A DNA stretch of 64,000 nucleotides from Micromussa lordhowensis (Eukaryota; Cnidaria; Anthozoa; Scleractinia; Lobophylliidae), in the NCBI GenBank assembly GCA_964020085.1, contig OZ026598.1:20050629-20114628 (forward strand). The letters are read 5' to 3'. Within the stretch, counting starts at the first letter, position 1. Every line of letters begins with the position of its first letter. Below are positions 35,401 through 47,394 of this stretch, piece after piece. Both the position numbers and the translations under genes were made by a program. Below the pieces are notes generated by a model. It had not been told where the DNA came from, did not search any database, and worked only from the letters and a program-made list of their open reading frames with translations.

Positions 35401-38400
35401 GTTTCTGACATAGAGGAGTTATACCACACCTAGTTAGAATGCAAGTTAAACACCTGCGCCATGTACAACGTAACGCGATGGGTCTTCGCGATCTGGCTAT
35501 CATATAAACCAAACGGGAAATCCAGCGCTGAGAAGCAGTTACGTGAAGCTTAAGTTGCTCGATGGTTCGCTCCTGAAAGCCTTAGGTGTATCCACCTCTA
35601 TGATACACCGAAACAATTTGCGTGTAAGCTGCGCGAGAAACTTTCCGACATATGGAAATTGAGATTCTCCGATATGATCTACTAGTGGTTGGATATGAAG
35701 ACACTTAGGAGGAAGCAGATGCTAGCCATGATGAAAATCTCAAAAAACCCCACAAGTTAAGTTCATGGACCATGTTACCAGCGAGGATGGTCTCGAACCA
35801 GATCTGGACACCTGAGAGATCTGACCAAGGCCAACACCTAATTTGCATGGTCCGAGGAACACAGTAAGGCGTTTTTGACGAAGATATGTGCAGAATAGTT
35901 ACCCCTGAATCTCAAGGACCACATTGTGCTTTCAGAAAGCTACTCAGATGTTGATGATGTTGGCGCAACTACGATCTACATCGTAGAGTTTCTAAAAGAG
36001 CAGAATGTTCCAGAAAATGGCAGTTCAAGCACGTGACGTCTTCACCCAGACATGCCAAATCCAATGGCAACGCCGAAACTGCAGTTAGAGTAGCCTGCGT
36101 AGCTGGCGGTTGGCTGGCATTGTTAGATCAACGGAACACGCCAACACAGGGTTGGGACTCTGGCCCAGTACAGAGACTTATGTTTCGAAGAACACATACG
36201 CTGTTACCCATATCAGCAAATCTTCTGTTCCCGAGAGGAAGAAGGTGTTAAGGACAAATGGAAGACCAAGAGGCAAATGGCCAAGAGTTATTAGGATAGA
36301 AGTGCCAAGGGACTAGGTTATGTTTAAGTCTGCAAGTGGCCCATCAGGCCGGAGCTTATCCCAGTTTCTGTAGCATGAAGCGACTACGAGTATTTCTACT
36401 TCCCCCTGGATGGGCTAGAACCCGGACAGCTCCGGCGATCTGGAGTCGAGTGCACTTACCATGATAGAGTAGCCGAATGGCGAAACAAAATCTGGGAAGC
36501 CGGTACCTCTTGCCCTTGCCTCATATCTGGTAGAAGTCAATATGGAAATACACTACGCTGAAACAGAGAAGCATTGAGTCCCCTGTACGTCACACAAAAG
36601 AAGGATGTGAAGCTGTCGTTCTAAACGTAAGTCACCCACATATGTACTTGCACAGACAGGAAGACAAACAACACTGACCAGCACCATCATCGTGAAGGGG
36701 CTACACCAGTCAAAGTCAGTGATACCCGAAGCACAATCTTAGTCTACCACTGAAAACAATCCGTACCAGAACAGTTGGGGCACCAGTGAGATTCAAGCGT
36801 TTAAGAGTTTGAAAGAGTTTAAGCTGTTTATAGACACTGAACCTGGGACAGAACATTAAACAGTATTTTGTTTTGTTTTGTTCATTTGATTCTATTTTAA
36901 TTGCAAAAAAAAGCGTTTTTAATCTTCTTCGTTAAGTGAGTTTGAACACTTGTTATAGTTAGCATGGAAGTACCAGACTCTTTTTTCTAAGAATATTGTT
37001 TTACAGGCCGAGGCTAAATATTCTTATTTTTCCGCCAATTTTAGGCTTAAGATTTAGATTATAACATACGAAATTTCTGTTTTCGAATCTATTTGGTGTC
37101 TGAATGGTGTTAAAGTCATTTTGGAGCCAGCCTGCAGGAACTAAAACCTGATATCACGCACATAACCTCTTGAAGAAATTTGTTGCTTTTTGGCTGCCGT
37201 CTAGAGAAAGGAAGAATTTTAATTGTATTTAAAAACTTTCAACACACAAAATTAAATTCTTTTAAAAATCTCAGCCACGGGTTTATTCGTAAAATATTCT
37301 GAAAATTTTGCAAATTTCAGCCTCGATATTGTTATAAAATATATTGTTATAAACTAGGGTATCTAAAAGATAGTAATGCTGCGGTACATTCTGTTGATAG
37401 TGACATATCGTAGGCACTGATTCATCCACATGTGCGTTCAAGACTTGCATTAACCTTTAGTTCTCAAAGTAGTGTCAAATTGTAGTGTGTAACTTAAAAT
37501 CTGCCACAACTTCATTCATGATGATGCATTGATGGCGAGGTGTGACAAGGGATCATCACAAAAAAAACACATGGTGATCTGAACTATGTTTGGACATAAA
37601 ACGATTCACATCAACCTCCCCTTAATCTGATCACGAAAATCGAAAGATGTTGAAATTGTAGGAGCAGAAATCTAACTTATCAATTCTGTACTGGTACGCA
37701 TGAAATGTCTCTAGAATCTTGACAGACTATGCCGCGCGAGGACGCGTCCATCGCGATGTGTGAAAATGATAACACTTTATCATTGGGCAGACTGGGTCAA
37801 AGGAGCAAAACCACGGCAAAGGCTGGATTTTCAGCATTGATTACAACAATGCGGTAGAATGTAGCAATATGGGAATCTGAAGCTAGAAATTGCGAAATGA
37901 TACAAAATTGGTGGCGAATCCTTAGCTAACGAAAAGACAGCCAAATGAACGAAAATACAATTACAGAAAAATTTCATTTGTCCAGCCTCGTAACATAGAG
38001 TTAAGAAACTCGCCAACTTTTAAAACGCCTTCATAAATCTTTCTTAAAAAACCTAATACATTCAATTCAGTGCGGCACTTAAAGAAAATGTATTATATAC
38101 CAAAATCACATGGCCTTTGTGGGCGTGAATTGAATCTCAGTCAGTTTCGACGCAACATTCATGTTTGGATGAAAAGGAATACATCGCAGCATACGTGAAA
38201 TTAGCGTGTTCTACTGTTTTCGTATTTTAATTATTCTACAAGCTTTAGTAATGACGATTTCTCTTCATTTAAAAAGTCGACCAAGGAGGCAAGACTGCGA
38301 AGAAAATGACGTTCTATGTAACAATTAACCGTTCAAATTTACAAACTTTCACATACTGCATTCAGAATAAAAGCAAGACTTGTGAAAGTCAGGCACGATC

Positions 38401-39428
38401 TCCTTCACATCGTTTTACAGGTAAATCTGAGCAAAATTCTCACTGGAATCTACGCGAAATAAGCCTGACATCGGCTCGACGGTGTGACATTCTCATGCTG
38501 TTCGTGTCGCAATGCACTCTGGTAAAAAGTGGCGCAGTGCACTCTGGTTAAACGCAGTGCATTCTGGTAAAAAGTGATGAATTCGAGAATTCGTATCCCC
38601 TTCTATATATTCTTCTTAAATCCTGACTATGTTGCTGCTCGCTCGTTTCGCTCGCTGTAGAGCAAAAAGAGTGCATTTTTAAAGATTGCGTGACGTCTTT
38701 CCAACAAACAACACGTGATAACAAGCCTCGCTTGACTGCGGATCTTACGTCATCTTTTATATCAATATAGATTGTTTTCTTTTGGATTTTTTCTTCATTA
38801 AAATTTTTCAACCCTAGACTCATGGAAACAGTAAATCTCATGACATTATTCATTCGATAATCAACACTTCTTTAACAGTTTTCTTTGCCGGATTTTTTAA
38901 GATCCTACAAGGCGGAACTTCCGCCTTTATTTCCGTTTTCGATTTTCATCACTGTCGTGATTACCCTGCGAGCAGTTGATTTCGCCTGAGCGTGATTCGA
39001 AACTTGAGCAGAAAGACTATATTATTCATGCAGCTGAATAGAGTACCTAAATTACGTCGAGAAACGATTTGTTCCTTCTTCATGAATATAATATGCCGTG
39101 GAAGGAGTTGTACACTGCTTCGCCAATAAAATCGAGACTATGAGGCCCATAAAATTGGACTAAAATTCTGCAAGACAGTAATTTTTCGAAGGACTATCGC
39201 CACCCCTTGTACCAGGCAAGGATGACTCACCACAAAAGAAATAAATACAGATCAATCTCACATGAAGGTATAAAAACAATGTGGTTTCACTTTTCCTGGA
39301 TATCATGCAGTACTGTGCCATTTTATATCCTGATAAAAATTCCTAAATCCTCTTTTAAGCTCCTCACCTTGAATGATGAAACATAACAACAAGAGAAATG
39401 TTATGTGAAAGCAGCTTTTTCTTGGCAT
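29442..39428 (-). CDS. Secreted parallel beta-helix, Cys-rich, multi-pass membrane protein; one in-frame TAA
   Basis: A two-exon gene. Exon 1 (39428-39368) encodes a signal peptide (MPRKSCFHITFLLLLCFIIQ) and ends at a good donor (caag|gtgagg) in phase 1. Exon 2 (33742-29442) starts after 'ccaatccttacag' in the matching phase. Alternatively, translation could begin at an in-frame ATG at 33773. The ectodomain is a right-handed parallel beta-helix built from many GGA(V/I/M)Y-type rungs and NxS/T sites. A Cys-rich part follows (CSACKGDTYS, CLPCPFGAICT, CGHCNEGY). About ten hydrophobic helices come next, from YWFWPVALFYVSLLALYFIY to the CLVPAFCGLLVGIAVLSLF region, then a short cytoplasmic tail. 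Similar proteins are multigene families in cnidarians with no known function; a sensor or adhesion role is inference. A TAA at 32210-32208 (after about residue 531) interrupts an otherwise open frame of 1,454 codons. The frame is identical on both sides, so a point mutation, an allele or a base error is likely. Confidence 0.75.
32208..32210 (-). other. In-frame TAA inside the beta-helix ORF
   Basis: On the minus strand 'gaaaat taa acattt' separates 521 and 919 open codons in the same frame. The surrounding pattern is a rung ending in N-x-T-F, so the stop replaces one residue of a potential glycosylation site. There is no readthrough-favouring CTA context after the stop. Confidence 0.9.
33780..34740. 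other. Intron of the beta-helix gene, left part
   Basis: No exon is recognised. The sequence from about 34500 may belong to the 5' region of the Gypsy element that follows. Confidence 0.35.
34750..36260 (+). pseudogene. Decayed Ty3/Gypsy retrotransposon
   Basis: Plus-strand remnants occur in order. A gag-like stretch (DEFVNRLQRWLRRAN, then EEELNLDKT and NAAATKQLD) comes first. Next is a zinc-knuckle-like region (KKEECEMYGQKCLACSKQNH, about 35150-35230), then scrambled pol sequence. A late RNaseH/integrase part follows, with SSPRHAKSNGNAETAV and, after a deletion, LALLDQRNTPTQGWDSGP and RRTHTLLPI (36033-36251). Frames change repeatedly and stops are present, and the reverse transcriptase core is not intact. 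LTRs are not recognised. It lies in the intron of the minus-strand beta-helix gene. Confidence 0.75.
36325..36475 (-). mobile_element. SINE-family copy (partial)
   Basis: The block 'gcttatcccagtttctgtag', 'catgaagcgactacgagtat' and 'gggctagaacccggac' is the reverse complement of the SINE at 41850-42095, including its B box ('gggttcaagccc'). It abuts the 3' end of the Gypsy remnant. Confidence 0.65.
36480..39300. other. Intron of the beta-helix gene, right part
   Basis: No exon is recognised. Three phrases 'agtgcactctggt(t/a)aaa' form a short tandem repeat at about 38510-38575. Otherwise the sequence is AT-rich and non-coding. Confidence 0.35.
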
Positions 39429-39450
39429 TTTCCTTAAATAAGTTTCTTCC

Positions 39451-39891
39451 GCAGCCCCAAATAGGCCCTTTGCAGCTGGGGTCACGTGACCAAATTTTTC
39501 CTAGAAATTTTTTATATTATGAGCTATAACTTTAAGAATGCCAGAAATGGAAAGAGCGCATCGAAAATACCAAAATGGCCAAGTTTGAGCCCCCTGTAAT
39601 GAAAGAGTAAGTTTATATGGCAGTTTGAATTTTCGGAAAATTTAGAAGTTTTGTATGGGAAATGTTGCTGGAGAGCAAGGTCTTGCTCTCCAGCAACATT
39701 TTCCATACAAATCTTCTTATTCTTTTAAAACTTCAGACAGTCATAAAATCTCATCTTTTAATGATGGGGGCCTCAAATTTGGCCATTTTGATATTCTCGA
39801 CATGCTTTTTCCATTTCTGGCATTTGTTAAGCTATAGCCCATAATTTTATGAAAAGTAGGTCACGTGATGGCTTAGCTGCAAAGGGCCTAT
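39451..39891. mobile_element. Fold-back MITE (about 440 bp) next to the start of the beta-helix gene
   Basis: The arms start 'ataggccctttgcagct' and end with its reverse complement. Both contain 'tcacgtga', a 'ccagaaatggaaa'-type phrase, and, at the centre, 'gttgctggagagcaagg' with its mirror. Because the arms are related, short frames on opposite strands encode similar peptides (39524-39706 and 39655-39837); these are shadows. The left end is about 23 bp upstream of the signal-peptide ATG at 39428. Confidence 0.85.
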
Positions 39892-39894
39892 TCC

Positions 39895-40925
39895 CTTTGT
39901 ATTGGGCTAGTCACGCAATACGTTTTTACAACCTTATAGCCCCGGTCGGAGTACTGGGCACTTCGATCCCATCATCGCGTGCGGGGAACAGGGGTTAAAA
40001 ATAATTTCGTTTCGTGCTCAAGGAAAGTCACAGGTAACTATAAAGCTATGAAAAAGTTCTGTTATTATTGTAAGGTCCTAGAAATTGCTCTTATTTCTCT
40101 GTCTTTGTTTAAGCTTTTCTGGAGCGGGAAATGAACATCTCATGTTTTACATTTCCTGAAATCCTCACGACTTTTAATAGTCGAGCCTATTGAATTGTGC
40201 ATGACCGTTAAAAACTAAATGTAAATAAGCTTAATCACTTTTGACCGCGCAAACCGTCGTATTTCAAAAGTGTTTCGGTGGAGTGATGAAGTATGCAGGC
40301 AAAGACAATCTTTTTAACTCCTTTGCTTTGAAAGAGTTTTTTCGCTTTAGTACACTGTGCAACAGTTTTTCTTAACATCATCGACAATAACATTCAAAAG
40401 CTTTAGAATATCAGTCAAGAAGCAAAAATTAAACTTCATTTTCTAGACTAATTATGTAGCTAATCGGAAAAATTAATTAATCTGCAGTTTACAGTGTTCC
40501 AGGTTTCTAGTGGTGTGGTAGAAACAAGTTAGAAAGGGGGCGAATGAATAGTTGAACGCTTGTACATATCACAACATAAGACTTACTTTGAAAGTGTAAA
40601 TACTGTACGCCTATACAGTATAACGCTACAAGCCTTGTATAGAGACGATGTTCTAGTCAATCAGGGCTGAATGACTGCGTTTTTACAGCGTTTTTTTCTT
40701 TTCTGAGATCCATTTAACACTGCAGTGTGCAAAGAAAGTTGTCTCTGATAACCTGGGAGTGCTGGATTTTACAATCAAGCTACATGTACTAGCAGATTTT
40801 GTTCTTTGCTTGCTGGCGGGCACTTGGAGTAGGAACTTTTCTAGAAATTCAAATTGCAGTTTAATTGTAAGCTATTTAATCATACTCATAGGAAATTCTT
40901 TGGGGGCCGGCAAGAAGTTACTGTT
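39895..40925. other. No gene seen
   Basis: Non-coding sequence, upstream flank of the beta-helix gene. No promoter element stands out. Confidence 0.3.
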
Positions 40926-40927
40926 AG

Positions 40928-41235
40928 GCTACATAACAATTATTCCATGAGCCCGAGTTGGATATGAAGTTATAAAATAGCCAATGAGCGCGTAGCGCGA
41001 GTTGGTTATAATCACTGGAATAATTGTTTTAGTAAATTCTCAAACTGGGTTTTGCCGCCAATTTTTATTTCGGCCATTATAGAGGGCTGAAGTTGAAAAC
41101 TTCGTGCAGAAAATTTAAACTTGCCGCACTATTTTCCATATGACGTAAAACTCCGACTATTGGCTCATAGTCGGAGTTTTTTAGCCAATCAAAAAGCTAG
41201 AAATGCAATAGTCGGAGCTGAGAATTTACTAAATC
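40928..41235 (+). mobile_element. MITE family A, copy 3
   Basis: The same head ('acaattattccatgagcccg', mirrored by 'tggaataattgtt') and tail ('gctgagaatttactaaat') as copies 1 and 2. The body holds a separate perfect hairpin, 'aaactccgactat' mirrored by 'atagtcggagttt', at about 41149-41183. Confidence 0.75.
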
Positions 41236-41239
41236 TTAG

Positions 41240-41845
41240 TAGTTGTCCCTGTTACAGCTTTAGCTTGAAAATTGGTTTCCTTTAGCATGGTCATTTGTTT
41301 ATCTCGAGGCAGATGAGAAAAGGATAACGTTTACTGTAGGTAGTGTCAGTCGACACTGTTGTTTCAACCAATATAATGTACTATAAAACGATATATCAAC
41401 CGAATGTTGGTCAAGGTACATGTATCAGTCCATAGTGTTGGCCAAAGCTATCTACCTGTACAGTAAACATAATCCAAGGAGACCACATGGTTAGACATCT
41501 AATCAGTCTATTTTATGCCAGTATCCTCAATGTTATTTTTGCAATGAGACATTTATTGGAAAAGAACACTGACTGTGAACTTAGCAACTGAATGTGTGTG
41601 CAGACTGTCGTGAAAATTTGGGATAATAGACGATTAAATATTTTGCAGGCCGACCTAAATTTAGTCATATGTAGCAGCTTGTTAAGGTTGAATTTGCTGG
41701 AAAGTTGTGAGAATGTCTCTGCCAGTGGAATGCTCCAAATTACGCATGTTAGATAGATAATGTTGTTAAAGTGTACAGGATTGGACTGCTTTTTCTAGAA
41801 TATCTCAAGTCAACCTGTTTGATCCTACATGTATGACTCCTATAT
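41240..41845. other. No gene seen
   Basis: Non-coding upstream sequence between MITE copy 3 and the SINE. Confidence 0.3.
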
Positions 41846-41849
41846 AGGA

Positions 41850-42095
41850 GGAAAGAGGCCTCATGGTTAGTGCACGAGCGGTCCGGGTTCAAGCCCTAGC
41901 TGGGGACATTGTGTTCTGTTCTCAGACAAGACACTCCACTCTCACAGCGCACTTAATGGTGGGGGTAACCCTGCAATGGACTACATTGTAGCATCCCATC
42001 CAGGGGAGGAGTAGAAATATTCCTAGTCGCTTCATGCTACAGAAAGTGAGATAAGCTCTGACCTGATGTGCCCCTTGGCTCATATACAGACCTTA
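41850..42095 (+). mobile_element. tRNA-derived SINE
   Basis: The head has an A-box-like 'cctcatggttagtgc' and a B box ('gggttcaagccc'). A body that includes 'gacaagacactccactctca', 'catcccatccaggggagg' and 'gtcgcttcatgctacagaaa' follows. Reverse-complement copies occur at 6330-6560 and 36325-36475, so this is a dispersed family. Confidence 0.75.
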
Positions 42096-42287
42096 CTTGT
42101 GTCACTCCTATGTAAATGTCAGCTTGCACTTTTTTTAAATGCTATAGACCTGATTGTTTCAGCGGGGTCATAGAGTGGTATGATGATGAGCCTTTGTTCA
42201 CTTATTTCCTACTTTAATTTTTAGTATTGATACCTTGTTAACATGATGGGTTTTGACTGTATGTACTGTACATGACTGTATAATGTA

Positions 42288-42545
42288 TTTCACAACTATT
42301 CACCGAAGTGGAGGTGGCTAGCCACCGACACTGAGGTGAATAGTTGTTTTAGTTTATACTAAAACAGTGAGATAATAAACACCAAAAACAAATTAATTTG
42401 GATGATTTCTTCACTTTTCACGGATGCAAACCGGACGCCATTTTCTCTCGAGTTGCTTGGAGGTAAATAGCACAGGATATCCGAAGTTTGACAAGCCAAT
42501 CAGCGTGCGCCATCAAGGCTATCTACTGTTTTAGTATATACTAAT
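42288..42545. mobile_element. MITE upstream of the AMPK beta gene
   Basis: A hairpin head ('acaactattcacc' mirrored by 'ggtgaatagttgt', 42292-42347) is followed by 'agtttatactaaaacagt'. At the far end 'ctgttttagtatatact' closes the element by mirror image. Its right end is about 110 bp upstream of the AMPK beta start codon. Confidence 0.7.
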
Positions 42546-42656
42546 TTTATTTATCAATGTCTGGCATTGAAACACATTTCTGATAGCACTGCATATACTG
42601 CTGCTCTTCACAGCTTGATGTTGATGATAGAGGTGCTGTGAGCAAACAAACAAACA

Positions 42657-45600
42657 ATGGGAAACACAGGACTAGGGAAGCATAAAGATGTACACAACTC
42701 AGATTCTACTTTAGAATTTGAGACTGGCAAGAAAATGTTTCCCAGTGAGCAAGAAGCTAAGATGATTTTAACAGGTGAGTATCATGTATGCATGATTCCC
42801 ATTCGTGTCCATACCCATCCAAAAGGATGGCCATTGGAATTTCTTGGGGGAGGGTTTTAAAGGCAAAGCTTACAATTAAGGCAAGTATAAATCAGTAATC
42901 TAAATTGGAATTCCAATGGGTTGGACCAGGGGGTTAGATCAAAACAACCTTCTGTGAGATGTGGTGATGATATCTTCTGAAGCATCACAATCAACTAGTA
43001 CTAGACAATCAGAATCCTTACAAAAATAACAAGTTCCGTATTTGATTAGCATCTGTCATGCTTTTAGAACACATGACAGGTATGGATTGATTTCTTTAAA
43101 GATCAATAAGAATCACAATTATCCATGTCTTCACTTGGGTTTTTTAATTATTGATATGCACATCCTATTTCAAAAAGTACCAATGAAGTAGACAAAAGAC
43201 TTTCATTGTTAAAGTTGTACAGTGACAGAGTTGTACTGGTACAGAGTTTCTGATTAAGCTGTTGCATGCATTTGAAAAGGTAGTTCTTTTATTTGGCTAC
43301 ATTTACATTTATTATTTATCTACATTTATTTATTATTTATTTACATTTATCTATTTACATTTGGCTCATCGTAATATGTACGTGTATTTAATTAGCTAAA
43401 TGAAGACGCTTCTCAGATGGTGCATGCATTTTCAATCAATCGCTCTTCACTGCTAGGAAAAGGTTAAGACTGCTTGCAGTCTAAATGTGAACAGAACTGC
43501 AGAACCAGTCTTCATTTCAATAATTCTTTGATTTGTTTAGCAAGGGAACCAGAAATTGACAATTATAGCGATTATGACTACGATGACGACTCTATGGAAG
43601 CAGAGCCACCACAGAAAAGAACAGTACCAACAGTGTTTACATGGGAGAATGGTGGCAGAGAAGTCTTACTTTCTGGGAGTTTTAATGACTGGAAAACAAG
43701 AATTCCTATGAACCTAAGGTAAGCTGGCAGAGTAAAGCAATATCTCACATTTCATTGCTTTCTGACATTCTAATAACAAAGTCCGGAACAGATAAGATCC
43801 ATGATCAACCTTGGAACTTTGATCTTTTATTCTCTTTTTTATAATGTTCAAGTCAAATTGCATACAAGATCATGTGGTTTATTACCAGTTAAAGAAAGAA
43901 TTACAAACTAAGGAAATCTACAGTACTGAGTAGATACATTTGCATTTTGCGGTTTAAGGGTCAGCAATTTAAATTAATACTTACATAAAGTTTGTTGTTG
44001 TGTTGGGTCCAGCAATTTCAAACACAACTTAACAGTGAATAATATGGTGCACTTGCGTGGTACTGGTTTGTTGAATGCTGGCCATACTGCTCAATCAAAA
44101 ATAGTTGGGAAAGTGCTCTATAGTTGGAAACATTCAACCTTTTGAAGGTTCAGTTTTGCATTGAACGAGCTTGGATCTACATGTAGTAAAAAAAAAGTTG
44201 CCATGATCAATGAAACCAATGGCCAATTCCCTCAGTATGAGAGATGCCTGCCGCGGGAATCATGGAATTCATCACTATGGATCTGGGTATATAAAGTTGT
44301 TTTTGCTACATGTATACTCTGTACATAACATTTATTTTATTAAATTTGATTTAGTCTTTGGTTCAATATAACATTTTTGAAATGGAATTTACTAAGATTG
44401 TGTTTGTTTGCCTATAGCCAAGGGGAATTCTCGACAATAATCGAGCTGCCTGAAGGTGAGCACGAGTACAAGTTTTGTGTTGATGGCCGCTGGATTCATG
44501 ACCCAAATGCTGTAAGTACTACATGACATTTGTTAAAAATGCAGAAACACCTGTTGCCAACTTTTGTCAACTTTTGTCAACTATTATATAACTGTGAGTA
44601 TTAGTCAAACAAGCTTATCCATACATGCACAACATGGCAATAAACCAGCCAAGATATAGAGTCATTTCTGATGCATTTAACACAAAAATTTTATATATTA
44701 TATATTTCTTAACATGGTGCTGTTTCTAATGACATCCCCCAGATGACCCCAGTACATTGCCAGCTATAGTTAATTAACTTCTACTACACGCATACACTCA
44801 TACTACTTGTAATATTATCACTAATCAGCGTATAAGAATTACAAGTCATGTGAAGTGAAAACACACATTGTAATGAATTGCACATTGATATTTTACAAAA
44901 TACCATTCATTTTATTGAGATAGTTAAATGTTGTCCGTAAAAATTCTTATTAAAACTGTACACCTTTTCAAAGTGAAACTTTGAGATGAAATACTTGTAT
45001 ATAAAGCTTTGCTTTGTATGGTCAGTACAACTTTGTCTTTTTAATTATGTACCAACTTATCTATCTTTCTTGAAGAACACCTTGAACACCACAATTCTCC
45101 TTTTGTTACTTTTGGCCAGTTAATTATTAGTTATAAACTAGAGATTGATATCATTACCAATCAGTTAAATTCTGAAGTGAAAATAAAAATCATCCAGAAT
45201 CTAAAATTTTGTTTCATTCCTAACAGGCAACCACAAACGACAATTTTGGGGGCAGAAACAATGTCATCAATGTAAAGAAGTCTGACTTTGAAGTTTTTCA
45301 AGCTCTAGAGTCTGATGCTACTGCTAGTATTTGTTCTGCTGGCTCTATCAGTGAGTAAACAACTTTTACATGTATGAAGTCACTTAATTACTTCCCTTTA
45401 AAGTACTCCAGAAATCAATTTGAATTATCAATGAACATCTTCAAGTTGTTTCACAGATTGATAATTTTTACGGTAAAGCCTCCCCCCCCCCAAAAAAAAA
45501 AAAATAATAATAATAATAATAATAATAAAATAAATAACACAAAATAAAATAAAACTATAACAAAAACAAATAGATCTATTCAGTTAAACCTCGCTATCTC

Positions 45601-47390
45601 GAACTCTTTAAAGGGAAATTGAAAATGCTTAGTTTGTAATTCAAGACATTGGGGCTAACTTCTAGGTACTGTCCATAGTAAGTGACTGAAAAAGTATAGG
45701 GGAACTTCTCCACAATGGTGCCCTTGGGGAAAGAGAAACATGGTCATTGTAGAGTCAGATAACACAGACTGAAGCTAGACAAAACAAGACCAACAATGTG
45801 CAGTACAGATCAAGTTTGGTGACCTTTTACAATAAAAATTGAATTTTTGTACACACCATCCATCAGTCATTTCAATTAACTGGCCATTTTGAAGAGGATA
45901 TTTTGGCAGTCGTGATGTGTTTTAGTGGCTGCTACCATTGTGGAGAGGTTGCAGTTATAGAGAAGTTAAAATAAGAGTGAAAGTGTCATTGTACTTGACA
46001 CTTAAAGAAAGATATGTGACTGTATTGGTCTGATTAGCCTCCTCTTGGAGAGAATCTTTTGTGTTTTGTCAAATTGCGACTGTTTGCTCAGAGACAGACT
46101 TGTGTCAGGTGTTCATTAAATGACTGCAGAAATTGTCTGAGCATGTTTTAAATCTTTATTGTCTACCATACAGTATGACTGTGTGCAACTAACATTTATC
46201 AGCCATAACATTACTTCCAAATATAAATTGAAACAGATCCTTAACAATTATAAGTAAAGAAGTGTTGTTACCTACGTGTAGTAATATTCATACCAAGTCA
46301 TTAGACATTTGGCTTGGAGAAGTTGGCCTTGATAAAATCTACAATTTAATAATTTTTAAAGGAACATTGGTCTCGGCTTATGTAGCTGATATTTTTCTGA
46401 TATTTTTTCAAAAACTCTTGCCCACTATCATGTCTCACAAGTGTACCGGTAGGTGACTCTCGGTTTACAGCCAAGCTCGGCTTATAGGTAAATAAATACG
46501 GTAAATTTGTTCTTTTAGAATCAATGTCTGGATCACCACCTGGCTCCTATGGGCAGCTTATTCCTTCACACCACAACCCTGTTATTGTGCAAGATGGCAT
46601 GCACGCCAGTGTCCCTCCAGTTCTACCGCCACATCTTCTTCACGTTATACTCAATAAAGAGGTTGTGGATCACAATGACCCATCCCTCCTGCCGGAACCA
46701 AACCATGTTTCTCTCAATCACTTGTATGCACTCTCTATAAAGGTACTTGTTGTTTACAGTAACTGTTGTGCACATATGAGAGCAAGCAGGTTAAGGTTTT
46801 AGTCTTCCTCAAGAATCTCGGCAGCTCAGATTCCTGAACCATAAAATTTGGTTGGCTTATTACACAGGGCAGTTTGTCATGAAATGGACCCAGAGTGACA
46901 GATTGTTAACTAGAAACTTTATAGGGTTTGGTTAAACCATGCACAGCACTGTAGTTTATGTTAAAAGAACTCGTATGGGCTCAGGCCGTACTCAAGAACT
47001 TGGGCAAAGTTCTCAATACAGATTCTACGAGTTCCTGGGGAATAACATAATACTTATTGCCCCTTTTGTCTTGTTTAGACTGTATGCCTTTTTGAACAAA
47101 AGAAAATAATTATAAAACTGCAGACTCAGCTATACAATAACAGCTATTGATGGTTGCACAGTAAAAAAAAATTAAAACCTTTAATTTAGGTGATTTTGGT
47201 GGCAGTTTTTTTATTTAGAGTATTATTTTCTACTCTAAGAAAAGTTATCCATTATGTCTTACTCACTACATGTACATGTAGTATTGAGACTGTGTTCTTT
47301 CTTTTCCAGGATGGAGTTATGACATTAAGTGGTACACATCGCTTTAGGGAGAAATATGTCTCAACGCTGCTATACAAACCAATCAAATAA
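42657..47390 (+). CDS. PRKAB: AMP-activated protein kinase, beta subunit
   Basis: This is the scaffold and glycogen-binding subunit of the heterotrimeric energy-sensing kinase. Six coding exons: 42657-42774, 43541-43718, 44418-44511, 45227-45350, 46519-46742 and 47310-47390. All have GT/AG boundaries and compatible phases, giving 272 residues, as long as vertebrate beta subunits. MGNTGLG is a myristoylation start. An acidic linker (NYSDYDYDDD) is followed by a CBM48 glycogen-binding module (about 70-150) with LSGSFNDW (Trp90), a Ser99 that aligns with human Ser108, LPEGEHEYKFCVDGRW (Trp124) and HDPNA. The C-terminal ASC domain (about 195-272), which binds the alpha and gamma subunits, runs from LPPHLLHVILN through LPEPNHVSLNHLYALSIKDGVM to the YVSTLLYKPIK end. 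The phase-0 exon 5/6 join falls inside this domain. An AATAAA overlaps the stop codon. The gene looks intact; the single-letter isoform (1 or 2) cannot be assigned. Confidence 0.97.
45700..45985 (+). mobile_element. Non-autonomous DNA element, family C, copy 2
   Basis: 'cagatcaagtttggtgacct', 'gaggatattttggcagtcg' and 'ccattgtggagaggttgcag' follow the same order and spacing as in the copy at 16826-17213. The terminal inverted ends are eroded here. Confidence 0.55.
46965..47050. repeat. Diverged hairpin relative of 14945-15060
   Basis: 'gaactcgtatgggctcaggc' and 'cgtactcaagaacttgggca', then 'ctacgagttcc' and 'ggaataacataat', keep the outline of the hairpin at 14945-15060. Pairing is weaker. 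Confidence 0.4.
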
Positions 47391-47394
47391 AAAC

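Larger units (their letters stand above)
42775..47309 (+). other. Introns of the AMPK beta gene
   Basis: Five introns occupy 42775-43540, 43719-44417, 44512-45226, 45351-46518 and 46743-47309. Contents include a C/A-rich tract with (TAA)n at about 45480-45530 and a diverged family C element at 45700-45985, both in intron 4. Intron 5 holds a hairpin relative (46965-47050). Confidence 0.8.

Noticed and set aside
39524..39837. Similar 60-residue ORFs on opposite strands
   Set aside because: They are mirror images produced by the inverted arms of the MITE.
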